Origin: Verrucomicrobiota bacterium
Lineage (GTDB): Bacteria > Verrucomicrobiota > Verrucomicrobiia > Limisphaerales > SIBE01
Assembly: GCA_027623095.1 (NCBI GenBank)
Contig: JAQBVM010000006.1
Span: 1-52,173 of the forward strand
DNA: 52,173 nt
Direction of reading: 5' to 3'
Shown here: one piece after another, positions 44,879-52,173 of the stretch
Position numbering within the stretch: position 1 is the first letter of the stretch
Layout: every line of letters starts with the position of its first letter
Notes under the pieces: model-generated
Seen by the model: only the letters and a program-made list of their open reading frames with translations
Databases searched by the model: none
What the model was told of the DNA's origin: nothing
Made by a program: the position numbers and the translations under genes

Positions 44879-45889
44879 ATGAAACAAATCCGTCCCAAAC
44901 TCGTTGTCCCACTGGTTCTCGTCACTATCCTGACTTGGGTTTTCCGCGACCCAATCCGTAGCGGAATGGCATTGTTGGTAGCTGGCTTTGTTGCTGATTC
45001 GGCTGTCGCCGCACCGCAGTCGCGTGGCACGTTTAACGGTTTCAACGTGTCGAACGCAACCATTCCGACGAGCGAAATCCTTTCCGGCGGGCCAGGCCGC
45101 GATGGCATTCCCTCGATTGACAAGCCGAAGTTCGTGCGCCCCAGCGCCGCGAACTTCATGCTCCCGGACGATTTGGTTGTCAGCGTAACCATCGGCGACA
45201 AGACCCGCGCCTATCCGCTGCGGATTCTCGTGTGGCACGAAATCGTGAATGATGATCTGGCCGGACAACCCATCGCCGTGACGTATTGTCCATTGTGCGG
45301 CACGGCGATGGTGTTCAATCGTCAGGTCGGCAACCGCACCCTTGCGTTTGGTGTGTCCGGCTTGCTGCACAACAGCGACGTGTTGATGTATGACCGCCAG
45401 ACCGATTCGCTCTGGTCGCAACTGGCAATGAAGTCCGTGTCCGGCTCGCAGGTGAACACCGAACTCGAATGGCTCGCCAGCGAACATCTGACGTGGGCGG
45501 CGTGGAAGGAAAAGTATCCGCAAGGCGAAGTGCTCTCCACGCAGACGGGCGCGCAGCGCAATTACTCCGGCTCGGCCTATGCGAGCTATGAACAAAGCCC
45601 CGACACAATGTTCCCCGTGCCGACGCATCGCGCCGAGTTGCCCAAGAAAGATTGGGTCGTCGGGGTCATCGTGGACGGCGTGGCCCGCGCGTATCCATTG
45701 AAATCCCTGCCGCCCGGCCAAACCGTGCGCGATGAAAACAATTCTGCCGCTCTCGAAATCACCTTCCACCCCGCCACCCAACTGGCGGAGGTCAGGCGAG
45801 TAGAGAGCGGCGAAGCTCTTCCTTCGGTGAAAGTTTATTGGTTCGCCTGGCAGGCGTTCTATCCTGAAACCGCATTGTGGAAACCATGA
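44879..45889 (+). CDS. DUF3179 protein with intact CPLCG motif
   Basis: A 336-residue exported protein of the DUF3179 family, function unknown. After an N-terminal hydrophobic segment it shows the family core RAYPLRILVWHEIVNDDLAG, then TYCPLCGTAMVFNR (Cys137, Cys140) and LAFGVSGLLHNSDVLMYDR. The C-x2-C could be a redox pair or metal ligand and would suit the thioredoxins encoded beside it. It ends with an ATGA overlap to the next gene. Confidence 0.85.
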   Translation: MKQIRPKLVVPLVLVTILTWVFRDPIRSGMALLVAGFVADSAVAAPQSRGTFNGFNVSNATIPTSEILSGGPGRDGIPSIDKPKFVRPSAANFMLPDDLVVSVTIGDKTRAYPLRILVWHEIVNDDLAGQPIAVTYCPLCGTAMVFNRQVGNRTLAFGVSGLLHNSDVLMYDRQTDSLWSQLAMKSVSGSQVNTELEWLASEHLTWAAWKEKYPQGEVLSTQTGAQRNYSGSAYASYEQSPDTMFPVPTHRAELPKKDWVVGVIVDGVARAYPLKSLPPGQTVRDENNSAALEITFHPATQLAEVRRVESGEALPSVKVYWFAWQAFYPETALWKP

Positions 45890-47268
45890 AAAACGAAACC
45901 TCAACCAACGCTGATTCCGCAAAACAATGCTGCGCGTGTGGAACACACTCACACAAAAGCCGGATGCCGCGCCGCCTTCTCCTTGGCCTTGGCCTCGCTT
46001 TGGTCGTTGGCGTTTGGTTCTTCCGCGAACCGCTGCGCCAGCAAATCAGAGAAAGCGCGACGCTCGCCAACGACGCCCCCACACAGGAGGTTGTGTCGGA
46101 CATGATCGAGCAAGCCGCCGATCCACGCGCGGCACTGCTGACCGCGTGGAACTCAGGAAAGATTGTTCACCGCGAAGTGGCAATCGGCGCGATCCGTCGG
46201 GTTTTTCCAAACGACCAGCCGCTGCCGTCGGAATTCGAGTCCGTCGTTCTTGCGGGCGCTCTTGACCCCGACATGAATGTGCGCGAAACGGCGCTCGGCA
46301 TCTTACGCGAACGCAAGCATCCCGCCTTGGCGGCGCTGAGCGCCGAACAGCTCAAAGACCCGGACCAGCAGATTCGCTTGCTGGGCTTGAACTATCTCAA
46401 ACCGGCGAGTGCCGATGTGGGCGTTCCGTTCGCCGCCGCGCTACTGGATGATCCCGACATTGCCGTGCTCGGCATGAGTTTGAAGCTCCTGGAAAATTGG
46501 AGCGGCCAAAAATTCGGCGCAAAGCTGACCGACACCGTTCAGGTTGAAGACAAAACCAGCGGCTTGCAGGAATTTCAGTCCGAAGGCATCGCCAAAACCA
46601 AAGCCGCCGCCGAGAACGCCAAAGCATGGTGGGCCGAACATCAAAAAGAGTTTCCGCCGGTCAAACTTCAAGTCCCCGCCGCAGCCTACACCGCGCGGAG
46701 GCCCGTGCCGTCGGCGGATTTCCAGCTTCACACTTTGGAGGGGAAGCCGGTCCGGCTCTCAGACTTTCGCGGCAAGGTGGTGCTCATGAATTTCTGGACG
46801 ACCTGGTGCACCGCCTGTGTCGGCGAAATGCCCGCCCTCGTGGCGTTGCAGAAAAAGCACGGCGACAAGCTCGTCATCATCGGCGTGTCACTCGACTACG
46901 TGCCCGACAGTCACGGCCACATCGGCGGACATGCGGCCGTCGAGGAACAGAAACACAGTGACGGCGAGCATGATGACCACGAGGCCACCGCCGCCGCATT
47001 GAAGCGAGTGCGCGAGAAAGTTGCCCGCACCGCCAAGGCGCGCAACGTCAACTACCCGATCCTGCTCGACGAGAAAAATGACGTGGGCGGACGCTACAAC
47101 GGCGGCGAACTCCCGACCACAGTGATTGTGGACGCGCAAGGCAACGTTCGCCGCCGCTTCGTCGGCGCGCGTGGCATCGCTGTGTTCGAGGCGATGATTG
47201 CGGAGGCGGCTCAACCGCCAACCCAGTCAGGAATAGCCACCGTATCCTCATCCACCAAACACCCATGA
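45886..47268 (+). CDS. HEAT-like / TlpA thioredoxin protein with His-rich insert
   Basis: A 460-residue protein. The cytoplasmic N-terminus has CCACGTHSHKS (Cys and His cluster), followed by one span (LLLGLGLALVVGVWFF). An alpha-helical repeat region of HEAT type (about residues 60-210) precedes a TlpA thioredoxin domain with WTTWCTAC (Cys308, Cys311). Inside the thioredoxin fold is an unusual His/Asp/Glu-rich loop (DSHGHIGGHAAVEE then SDGEHDDHE), a plausible metal-binding insert. ATG 45886 overlaps the DUF3179 stop (ATGA); its own stop overlaps the next DUF3179 gene. Confidence 0.78.
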   Translation: MKNETSTNADSAKQCCACGTHSHKSRMPRRLLLGLGLALVVGVWFFREPLRQQIRESATLANDAPTQEVVSDMIEQAADPRAALLTAWNSGKIVHREVAIGAIRRVFPNDQPLPSEFESVVLAGALDPDMNVRETALGILRERKHPALAALSAEQLKDPDQQIRLLGLNYLKPASADVGVPFAAALLDDPDIAVLGMSLKLLENWSGQKFGAKLTDTVQVEDKTSGLQEFQSEGIAKTKAAAENAKAWWAEHQKEFPPVKLQVPAAAYTARRPVPSADFQLHTLEGKPVRLSDFRGKVVLMNFWTTWCTACVGEMPALVALQKKHGDKLVIIGVSLDYVPDSHGHIGGHAAVEEQKHSDGEHDDHEATAAALKRVREKVARTAKARNVNYPILLDEKNDVGGRYNGGELPTTVIVDAQGNVRRRFVGARGIAVFEAMIAEAAQPPTQSGIATVSSSTKHP

Positions 47269-48212
47269 CTGCGCCCGCTTCAGAGCCTGGGAATCACGAA
47301 CGTCAATCGCCTTCGTCGGCTTGCGGCAAAGATTGCGGATCGCGCCGCCGCCGGGGCATTCTGTTCGGGATACTTGGCGTCGCGCTCGCCGCCCTTGCAG
47401 TGCAATACCTGCGCGACCCCGAATCGTTTCGGTGGCCGGAGGAGGATGCGTCTGAAGCATTTTTTGCGGGCGGCTCAGGCGGTGGTTCACACACCAAGAA
47501 CACCGAAAAAATCATCGAGAAGGAGGGGCGCAGATTGTTGTGGGCCGGCGCGGATGAAGCCATGCACTTTGATGTCACTCAAACCGCGCTGAAATTGGAA
47601 CGCCTCCATTACGGGTTGGGTCGGGAAGCTTTTCCGGCCTTGATTCAGCCTCGGTTTGTTACCGCCAAGGCGGCGTCACAGTGGTTGCCTGCCGATGCGC
47701 GGGTCTTGGCCGTGAAGATCGGGGACGAACATAAGGTTTATCCGGTAGCCCTGCTGATTCGGCACGAAGTGGTCAACGACGTGGTGGGCGGCCAGCCCGT
47801 TTTTGCGGCGTATTGCATTCTGGCGGATTTGGGGGCGGTCTATGATCGCAAACTTGGCGGGCATACGCTGACCTTCGGAGTGAGCGGCTACACCTACTCG
47901 GAGGCTGATATTTGGAGCGGCCTCGATGCGTTCGTGCTGTGGGATCGCGAAACGGAGAGCTTGTGGTGGCCTCCGTCGGGAGTCGCGGTTTCCGGTTCGC
48001 TAAAGGATCAATCACTCCGACTGTTGGCAACCAACCTGTGGCAGCAAACGACCTGGGGTAAAGTGTCCGCTCAGAATCCCAACGTGCTTGTGCTGGATCA
48101 AGGGCAGGACTTCGCCCGCCCCACCAATTGGGCCAGACTCCCGCCTGAACTCGGCCGGGCTGCTTCCGCCGGACTGAATGCCATCGCACCCCGTTGGGGA
48201 CAGAATCCATGA
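47265..48212 (+). CDS. DUF3179 paralogue with degenerate Cys motif
   Basis: A 315-residue second DUF3179 protein. An N-terminal Cys pair (SACGKDCGS) precedes one span (GILFGILGVALAALAV). The core matches the first copy (KVYPVALLIRHEVVNDVVGG, LTFGVSGYTYSEADIWSGL, VLWDRETESLWW). The CPLCG motif is changed to CILADLG, keeping only Cys184. It may have lost redox or metal chemistry and kept a binding role. Its start and stop both overlap TlpA-type genes (ATGA). Confidence 0.82.
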   Translation: MTAPASEPGNHERQSPSSACGKDCGSRRRRGILFGILGVALAALAVQYLRDPESFRWPEEDASEAFFAGGSGGGSHTKNTEKIIEKEGRRLLWAGADEAMHFDVTQTALKLERLHYGLGREAFPALIQPRFVTAKAASQWLPADARVLAVKIGDEHKVYPVALLIRHEVVNDVVGGQPVFAAYCILADLGAVYDRKLGGHTLTFGVSGYTYSEADIWSGLDAFVLWDRETESLWWPPSGVAVSGSLKDQSLRLLATNLWQQTTWGKVSAQNPNVLVLDQGQDFARPTNWARLPPELGRAASAGLNAIAPRWGQNP

Positions 48213-48250
48213 TCTCGCACTCGAAACTGCGCCCGCATCCGTATTCATTC

Positions 48251-48832
48251 ATGAAGTCCCTGTTGTTGTCGTTTAGTTTTCTGACCGGGCACATGTTGAG
48301 TGTCACCGCACAAGAAACGGCCCGCCCTGGCATTCTCGACCGCCCCGCCCCGGCTTGGGGCGTCATCGAATGGCTGAACCTGCCGAAGGGCAAGACTTCC
48401 CTCGACCTCGCCGATTACCAAGGCAAGGTCGTTTACGTTTATGCCTTTCAATCCTGGTGTCCCGGCTGCCACCAACACGGCTTTCCCACGCTCAAGGAAA
48501 TCATCGCGCGTTACGGCAGTGACACCAATGTAGCCATAGTTGCCGTGCAAACGACGTTCGAGGGTTTTCAGTCGAATGGATTTGAACAGGCAAAACAAAT
48601 CGCCAAGCGCTACGACCTGAAGATTCCGGTCGGCCAGAGCGGTTCAGAGGAAACGCCCTCGTTGTTCATGCGCCGTTATCGCACTGGCGGAACACCATGG
48701 ACCATAATCGTTGACCGAGAGGGGATCGTGCGTTTCAACGATTTTCACATCGAGACCGAAGCAGCGGGACGTTTGATTAACCGCTTGAAACAGTCTCCAG
48801 CACGCTCGTCGAAGGAAACAAAGCTGGAATAA
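48251..48832 (+). CDS. TlpA-type periplasmic thioredoxin
   Basis: A 193-residue exported thioredoxin with a signal peptide (MKSLLLSFSFLTGHMLSVTAQ) and the active site FQSWCPGC (Cys70, Cys73) followed by HQHG. The cis-proline region GGTPWTIIVDREG is present. ATG 48251 fits the signal peptide. ATG 48209 overlaps the preceding DUF3179 stop (ATGA) and would add 14 residues, so coupling may start there. It is the last of three thioredoxins in the cluster. A sigma-factor gene starts 27 bases later. Confidence 0.85.
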   Translation: MKSLLLSFSFLTGHMLSVTAQETARPGILDRPAPAWGVIEWLNLPKGKTSLDLADYQGKVVYVYAFQSWCPGCHQHGFPTLKEIIARYGSDTNVAIVAVQTTFEGFQSNGFEQAKQIAKRYDLKIPVGQSGSEETPSLFMRRYRTGGTPWTIIVDREGIVRFNDFHIETEAAGRLINRLKQSPARSSKETKLE

Positions 48833-48859
48833 ACCGCGCCCACCGTCTTTCCTATCATT

Positions 48860-49411
48860 GTGAACGATGCGGATTACGAGCAGGCGGTCGCGACATTTTA
48901 TGAGGCGCTCTATGCGTTTGGCTACAGTCTCGCCGGCAACGCGGATGACGCCTGTGAACTGACGCAGGAAACGTATTGCCGCCTACTCACCAAGGGCGGC
49001 CAGTTGCGCGACCCGTCCAAAGTCAAATCCTGGCTGTTCACCACGCTCTACCGGGTGTTCCTCGGTTGGAAGCAGCGTCGCGCGCGGTTGCCGCACTTTG
49101 AAATCAGCAGCGTCGAGGGCGAATTGCCCGTCATCACCCCGGCGCATGTGGACGTGTTGGAGAACGATGCCATCCGGGACTCGTTGCTGGAGTTGGAGGA
49201 ACATTACCGCCTGCCGCTGATGCTCTTCTATTTTAACGACCATTCCTACGAGGAAATCGCGGGCATCCTGGACGTGCCCGTCGGCACGGTGATGTCGCGA
49301 CTGTCGCGCGCGAAAGGGTTGCTGCGCGAGCGACTGGTCGCCCGCTCCATCGGCGTTGAGAGTGTCAGCAAAATTTTGCCGTTTGAACGAAAGTCAAATT
49401 CAGCCCCGTAA
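48860..49411 (+). CDS. ECF-type RNA polymerase sigma factor (second)
   Basis: A 183-residue sigma factor with region 2 (DDACELTQETYCRLLTKG, KVKSWLFTTLYRVFLGWK) and region 4 (LLELEEHYRLPLMLFYFNDH, then SYEEIAGILDVPVGTVMSRLSRAKGLL). The likely start is GTG 48860. It is unrelated in detail to the factor at 39.9 kb. It lies at the end of the TlpA/DUF3179 cluster and may control it together with arsM downstream; a putative anti-sigma factor follows after 4 bases. Confidence 0.87.
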   Translation: MNDADYEQAVATFYEALYAFGYSLAGNADDACELTQETYCRLLTKGGQLRDPSKVKSWLFTTLYRVFLGWKQRRARLPHFEISSVEGELPVITPAHVDVLENDAIRDSLLELEEHYRLPLMLFYFNDHSYEEIAGILDVPVGTVMSRLSRAKGLLRERLVARSIGVESVSKILPFERKSNSAP

Positions 49412-49415
49412 GTTT

Positions 49416-50159
49416 ATGAACAACGAAGAAGCCAAATTGATCCTGCAAGCGTATCGCCCCGGCGGGCAGGACGCGAACGATCCGCGATTCCGCGAGGCGT
49501 TGGAGCAGGCGCAGCGCGACCCGGAACTGGCCCGGTGGTTTGCGAACGAGCACGCGCTCGACTCGCGCATCAGCGCCAAGGTCCTGGCAGCCATCAAGCC
49601 GCCCGCGCACTTGAAATCACAGTTGCTCGCGCAGCGGAAGATTGTCCGTCCGGCTGCCTGGTGGAAGATGCCCGCGTGGCAGCTTGCCGCCGCCGCGTGT
49701 CTGGCATTGCTCGTAACCATCGCGGCGGTCTGGTTGAAGCCCGTCCGCGCGACCGGCTTTGCGCAATACCGCAACGAGATGGCGGACTTCACTGCCCACA
49801 AACTGGATCGGCTTGACCTTATGTCGCGCGACGTGCCGGAAGTGCGGCGCTGGTTGGCGCAAAAGGATTCGCACGGCGACCTCGCGATTCCTGCTGGACT
49901 CAATGGCCGGCCCAGCCTCGGCTGCCGTCTGCTCGACTGGAAAGGCAAAAAGGTTTCACTCATTTGCTTCGAGATGGAGAACAAGCAGGTCGCCCACCTG
50001 CTCGTGGTGGACAGCACCGCGTTCAAGGATGCGCCCACGGAGTCGCCGGTCTTCAATCAGGTCGGCGATGTGGCGACCGCTAGTTGGAGTCGCGGCGGAA
50101 AGACCTACGTGGTTGCCAGCAAAGGCGGCAACCAACTTGACCTGATGAAATTGCTTTAG
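49416..50159 (+). CDS. Putative membrane anti-sigma factor
   Basis: A 247-residue protein: a cytoplasmic segment of about 75 residues (MNNEEAKLILQAYRPGGQDA start), one span (LAAAACLALLVTIAAVWL) and a periplasmic domain of about 140 residues with Cys residues in LGCRLLDW and LICFEME. The arrangement beside a sigma factor and the C-terminal pattern (a segment related in style to the anti-sigma at 39.1 kb: GCRLLDWKGKKVSLICFEM, SWSRGGKTYVVAS) argue for anti-sigma function. The HC2 zinc finger is missing. Start at ATG 49416. Confidence 0.65.
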   Translation: MNNEEAKLILQAYRPGGQDANDPRFREALEQAQRDPELARWFANEHALDSRISAKVLAAIKPPAHLKSQLLAQRKIVRPAAWWKMPAWQLAAAACLALLVTIAAVWLKPVRATGFAQYRNEMADFTAHKLDRLDLMSRDVPEVRRWLAQKDSHGDLAIPAGLNGRPSLGCRLLDWKGKKVSLICFEMENKQVAHLLVVDSTAFKDAPTESPVFNQVGDVATASWSRGGKTYVVASKGGNQLDLMKLL

Positions 50160-50164
50160 CCGGC

Positions 50165-50270
50165 AACCACGAATAGACACGAATCAACACGAATCGGACT
50201 TTACAGGTAGGGCGCGCACGGAGTGAAGCGCCCTACCAAGCTTCGTGTCCATTGGTGTCTATTCGTGGTT
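50165..50270. repeat. Inverted decamer-repeat pair with inner hairpin (copy D)
   Basis: Outer arms 50165-50194 and 50241-50270 match as reverse complements at 26 of 30 positions. Nested between them is a perfect 10-base stem GGTAGGGCGC (50206-50215) / GCGCCCTACC (50228-50237). The unit sits between the anti-sigma gene and arsM and ends 15 bases before the arsM ATG, so it lies in the mRNA leader or replaces the promoter. Confidence 0.9.
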
Positions 50271-50285
50271 AACCCCTTTTCCCCT

Positions 50286-51455
50286 ATGAACAACCTCACC
50301 TCTGTCCGCCCCGAAGCTGCCACCAAACAACGCTACGCCGCCGCCGCCAAAGCGCCCGAAGCCGCATTGTGCTGCCCTGTGGAATACAACAAAGACTTGC
50401 TCAAGATCATCCCGCAGGAAGTCATTGAGAAGGATTATGGCTGCGGCGATCCGTCGCGCTATGTGAAGCCCGGCGAGACTGTCCTCGACCTCGGCAGCGG
50501 CACGGGAAAAATCTGTTTCATTGCCGCACAAGTCGTCGGCGCGAAAGGCCGCGTCATCGGCGTGGACATGACGGACGACATGCTCGAAGTCGCGCGCCGC
50601 AATGCACCCCTCGTAGCCGAACGGCTCGGCTACGCGAACGTCGAGTTCCGCAAAGGCCGCATACAGGACTTGGCGCTCGACCTCGAAAAGCTCGACGCCG
50701 AGTTGATTCGACGACCCATCACAAACGCGGCGGCTCTCCTTGCAGCGGACGAACTGGCCGAAGAACTGCGCATCACGCAGCCACTCGTCGCCAGTGATTC
50801 GGTTGACGTGGTTGTCTCGAACTGCGTGTTGAATCTCGTCGAGCCGCGCTCGAAGCGGCAGTTGTTCGATGAAATCTTTCGCGTCCTCCGCAAAGGCGGG
50901 CGGGCTGTCATTTCGGACATCGTGGCCGACGAGGAAGTGCCTGTGAGTATGCAGAGCAACCCCGAACTCTGGAGCGGTTGCATCAGCGGCGCGCTCACCG
51001 AGGAAGGTTTCCTGAAGGCATTTGCGGATGCCGGTTTCTACGGCATCCAGATCCTCAAGCGGGATGAGCAGCCGTGGCGCACCGTCGAAGGCATCGAGTT
51101 CCGTTCCGTCACCGTTCAAGCATTCAAAGGCAAACAAGGCCCGTGCTTCGAGCGCAATCAGTCCGTGATTTATCTCGGACCATTCAAGGAAGTGCTCGAC
51201 GACGACGAGCATTGGATGGAACGCGGTGTTCGCTACGCGGTCTGCGACAAGACCTATGAGCTTTACGGCAAAGAGCCGTATCGCCAGCACTTCGCCTTCA
51301 TCGAACCGGTGAAGGAAATTCCGCCCGCCGAAGCCAGGCCCTACGCCTGTGGCGCAATGCGCGTGCGGCATCCCAAGGAAACCAAGGGCCACGACTACAA
51401 CGCGACGACCGAGGCGAGCCAATGCCGCGACGGCGGCAACGGAGGGTGTTGCTGA
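50286..51455 (+). CDS. arsM: ArsM-like arsenite S-adenosylmethionine methyltransferase
   Basis: A 389-residue SAM-dependent methyltransferase. The SAM loop VLDLGSGTG (67-75) and GVDMTDDML are canonical. Features shared with ArsM proteins are the Cys29-Cys30 start, YGCGDP (Cys53), SNCVLNLV (Cys180) and GCISGAL (Cys232), which are the As(III)-binding positions in the family. The C-terminal 60 residues form a separate domain ending in GGNGGCC, repeated as a stand-alone protein at 19768-20046. It would methylate arsenite in the cytosol; the arsenosugar-type branch is possible. ATG 50286 follows a repeat pair. Confidence 0.85.
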   Translation: MNNLTSVRPEAATKQRYAAAAKAPEAALCCPVEYNKDLLKIIPQEVIEKDYGCGDPSRYVKPGETVLDLGSGTGKICFIAAQVVGAKGRVIGVDMTDDMLEVARRNAPLVAERLGYANVEFRKGRIQDLALDLEKLDAELIRRPITNAAALLAADELAEELRITQPLVASDSVDVVVSNCVLNLVEPRSKRQLFDEIFRVLRKGGRAVISDIVADEEVPVSMQSNPELWSGCISGALTEEGFLKAFADAGFYGIQILKRDEQPWRTVEGIEFRSVTVQAFKGKQGPCFERNQSVIYLGPFKEVLDDDEHWMERGVRYAVCDKTYELYGKEPYRQHFAFIEPVKEIPPAEARPYACGAMRVRHPKETKGHDYNATTEASQCRDGGNGGCC

Positions 51456-51464
51456 ACCACGAAG

Positions 51465-52173
51465 TTATTTGGCGGCGGCTTGGACGAGGGCTTTTTCTTC
51501 CGGGGTCAGGCCGTAGAGCGCATACACCAACTCGTCTATCTCCCGCTCCAAGCCGCTCGTGTCTGCCTCGGCATCCCGCTGCTTCGCCGCGAGGATGCGT
51601 CCAGCCAACTTCTCAAGTTTTTCCTGCTGCGTCCCGGCGGTGAGCACAATCGGCAAATTATCCACTTCGTAGCCGTTGACGTTGCTGTTAGTGCTCGCCT
51701 TTGCAAAGACAAAGTTGAGCAGCTTGCTGTTGAGCAGCGCGAGCAGATACTCGGGTTGAATTCCTGAATTGCGAAGCACGACGTAGTTGACGGAATTTGC
51801 ACAAAATGTTCCTTCGTCTGCCAACGTCATTTTGAGCCTTATCCTCTCGTTTACGCCGGTAATACCCTGCATGACAATCCGGCGATGCTTGTGGTGCTCC
51901 GACCTGTTGCCGTGATTCTCACGCAAATACTGGCGTGAATTCAAAAAGAGAATTTCGCCTTGGCTCATGGATTCCCGAATACGGTAGCGGTCTATGATCG
52001 CGCCCTTCAACAGCACCGCGTTCTCGGCATTGTCCGACAGGTAACACTTGTCTTGTGTAAGGTCTATCTCTCCCGTGTAGCAGTGGCCAATAGAAGACAG
52101 CGGTGACGCCTTTTTATGGGTCTTCTGGAAGTCGAGTGGGTAGTTTTGAGGTCCGAATGTGCGTTTGAGGCTT
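51465..52173 (-). CDS. DNA methyltransferase/restriction enzyme C-terminus, cut by window edge
   Basis: An open frame of about 235 residues runs from the right edge to the stop at 51465. It carries a TaqI/Eco57I-type target-recognition C-terminal domain: KGAIIDRYRI, then FLNSRQYLRENHG and VMQGITGVNERIRLKMTLAD, GTFCANSVNYVV and LLALLNSKLLNFVFAK. The catalytic N6-adenine methylase part would lie outside the window. An internal GTG at 52016 is not needed because the frame is open to the edge. Codons inside 52114-52161 are duplicated at the left edge of the window. Confidence 0.75.
   Translation of the reverse strand, partial: SLKRTFGPQNYPLDFQKTHKKASPLSSIGHCYTGEIDLTQDKCYLSDNAENAVLLKGAIIDRYRIRESMSQGEILFLNSRQYLRENHGNRSEHHKHRRIVMQGITGVNERIRLKMTLADEGTFCANSVNYVVLRNSGIQPEYLLALLNSKLLNFVFAKASTNSNVNGYEVDNLPIVLTAGTQQEKLEKLAGRILAAKQRDAEADTSGLEREIDELVYALYGLTPEEKALVQAAAK
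52114..52161 (-). repeat. Right copy of 48-bp terminal inverted repeat
   Basis: Exact reverse complement of bases 1-48, lying within the coding frame of the methyltransferase-like gene, with 12 further bases before the window ends. See the left copy. Confidence 0.9.

Noticed and set aside
50259..51422. 387-residue minus-strand frame opposite arsM
   Set aside because: The sense frame has clear SAM and arsenic motifs; the antisense one has none.
1..52173. Matching ends as proof of a circular replicon
   Set aside because: The match is inverted, not direct, so the ends cannot be overlapped to close a circle.

Overview
The window reads as a piece of a Gram-negative, probably Verrucomicrobiota (Pedosphaera/Limisphaerales-like) chromosome, perhaps a metagenomic contig. 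The evidence is indirect and no search was run: outer-membrane efflux systems, weak Shine-Dalgarno sites, and palindromic and decamer-periodic interspersed repeats of a kind I associate with that phylum. No rRNA, tRNA, CRISPR array, integrase or transposase was seen.

Positions 1-19.4 kb are housekeeping-like: acylphosphatase, an orphan PilN/PilO-like pair, a membrane-anchored spermidine-synthase-like protein, a TPR protein, peptide deformylase, a PfkB sugar kinase, ParB, aconitase, a ferritin-like/ATP-grasp fusion, an aldehyde dehydrogenase plus glutamine-synthetase-like pair (polyamine or amine catabolism type), and a MerA-like flavoprotein beside a TVP38-family membrane protein.

From about 19.7 kb to 51.5 kb, where the sequence looks richer in GC by eye, lies a metal and envelope-stress region. 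It starts with a free-standing copy of the Cys-rich C-terminal domain of an ArsM-like methyltransferase, coupled to a PiT phosphate permease, and ends with the full ArsM-like gene. Between them on the minus strand are a sigma/anti-sigma pair, an RND-GxxExxY-adaptor-TolC operon, MerR, a Cys-rich secreted protein, CusC-CusB-CusA, a merR remnant, MerT-HMA, a CopZ-like metallochaperone and a frameshifted alkylsulfatase. On the plus strand at 43.5-50.2 kb is a tightly overlapping cluster alternating three TlpA-type thioredoxins with two DUF3179 proteins, followed by a second sigma/anti-sigma-like pair.

Three repeat families stand out. A decamer-periodic element (ATTCGTGTTC-like, usually as inverted pairs) sits at three gene junctions of one efflux operon and upstream of arsM, and is translated in frame. 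A 29-bp palindrome is inserted in frame in an RND gene. A three-hairpin element lies at 5.64 kb. A 48-bp exact inverted repeat joins the two ends of the window and encodes the same piece of a DNA methyltransferase. Two 8-base homopolymers and one further indel break otherwise good genes, which may be sequencing error, slippage or decay.
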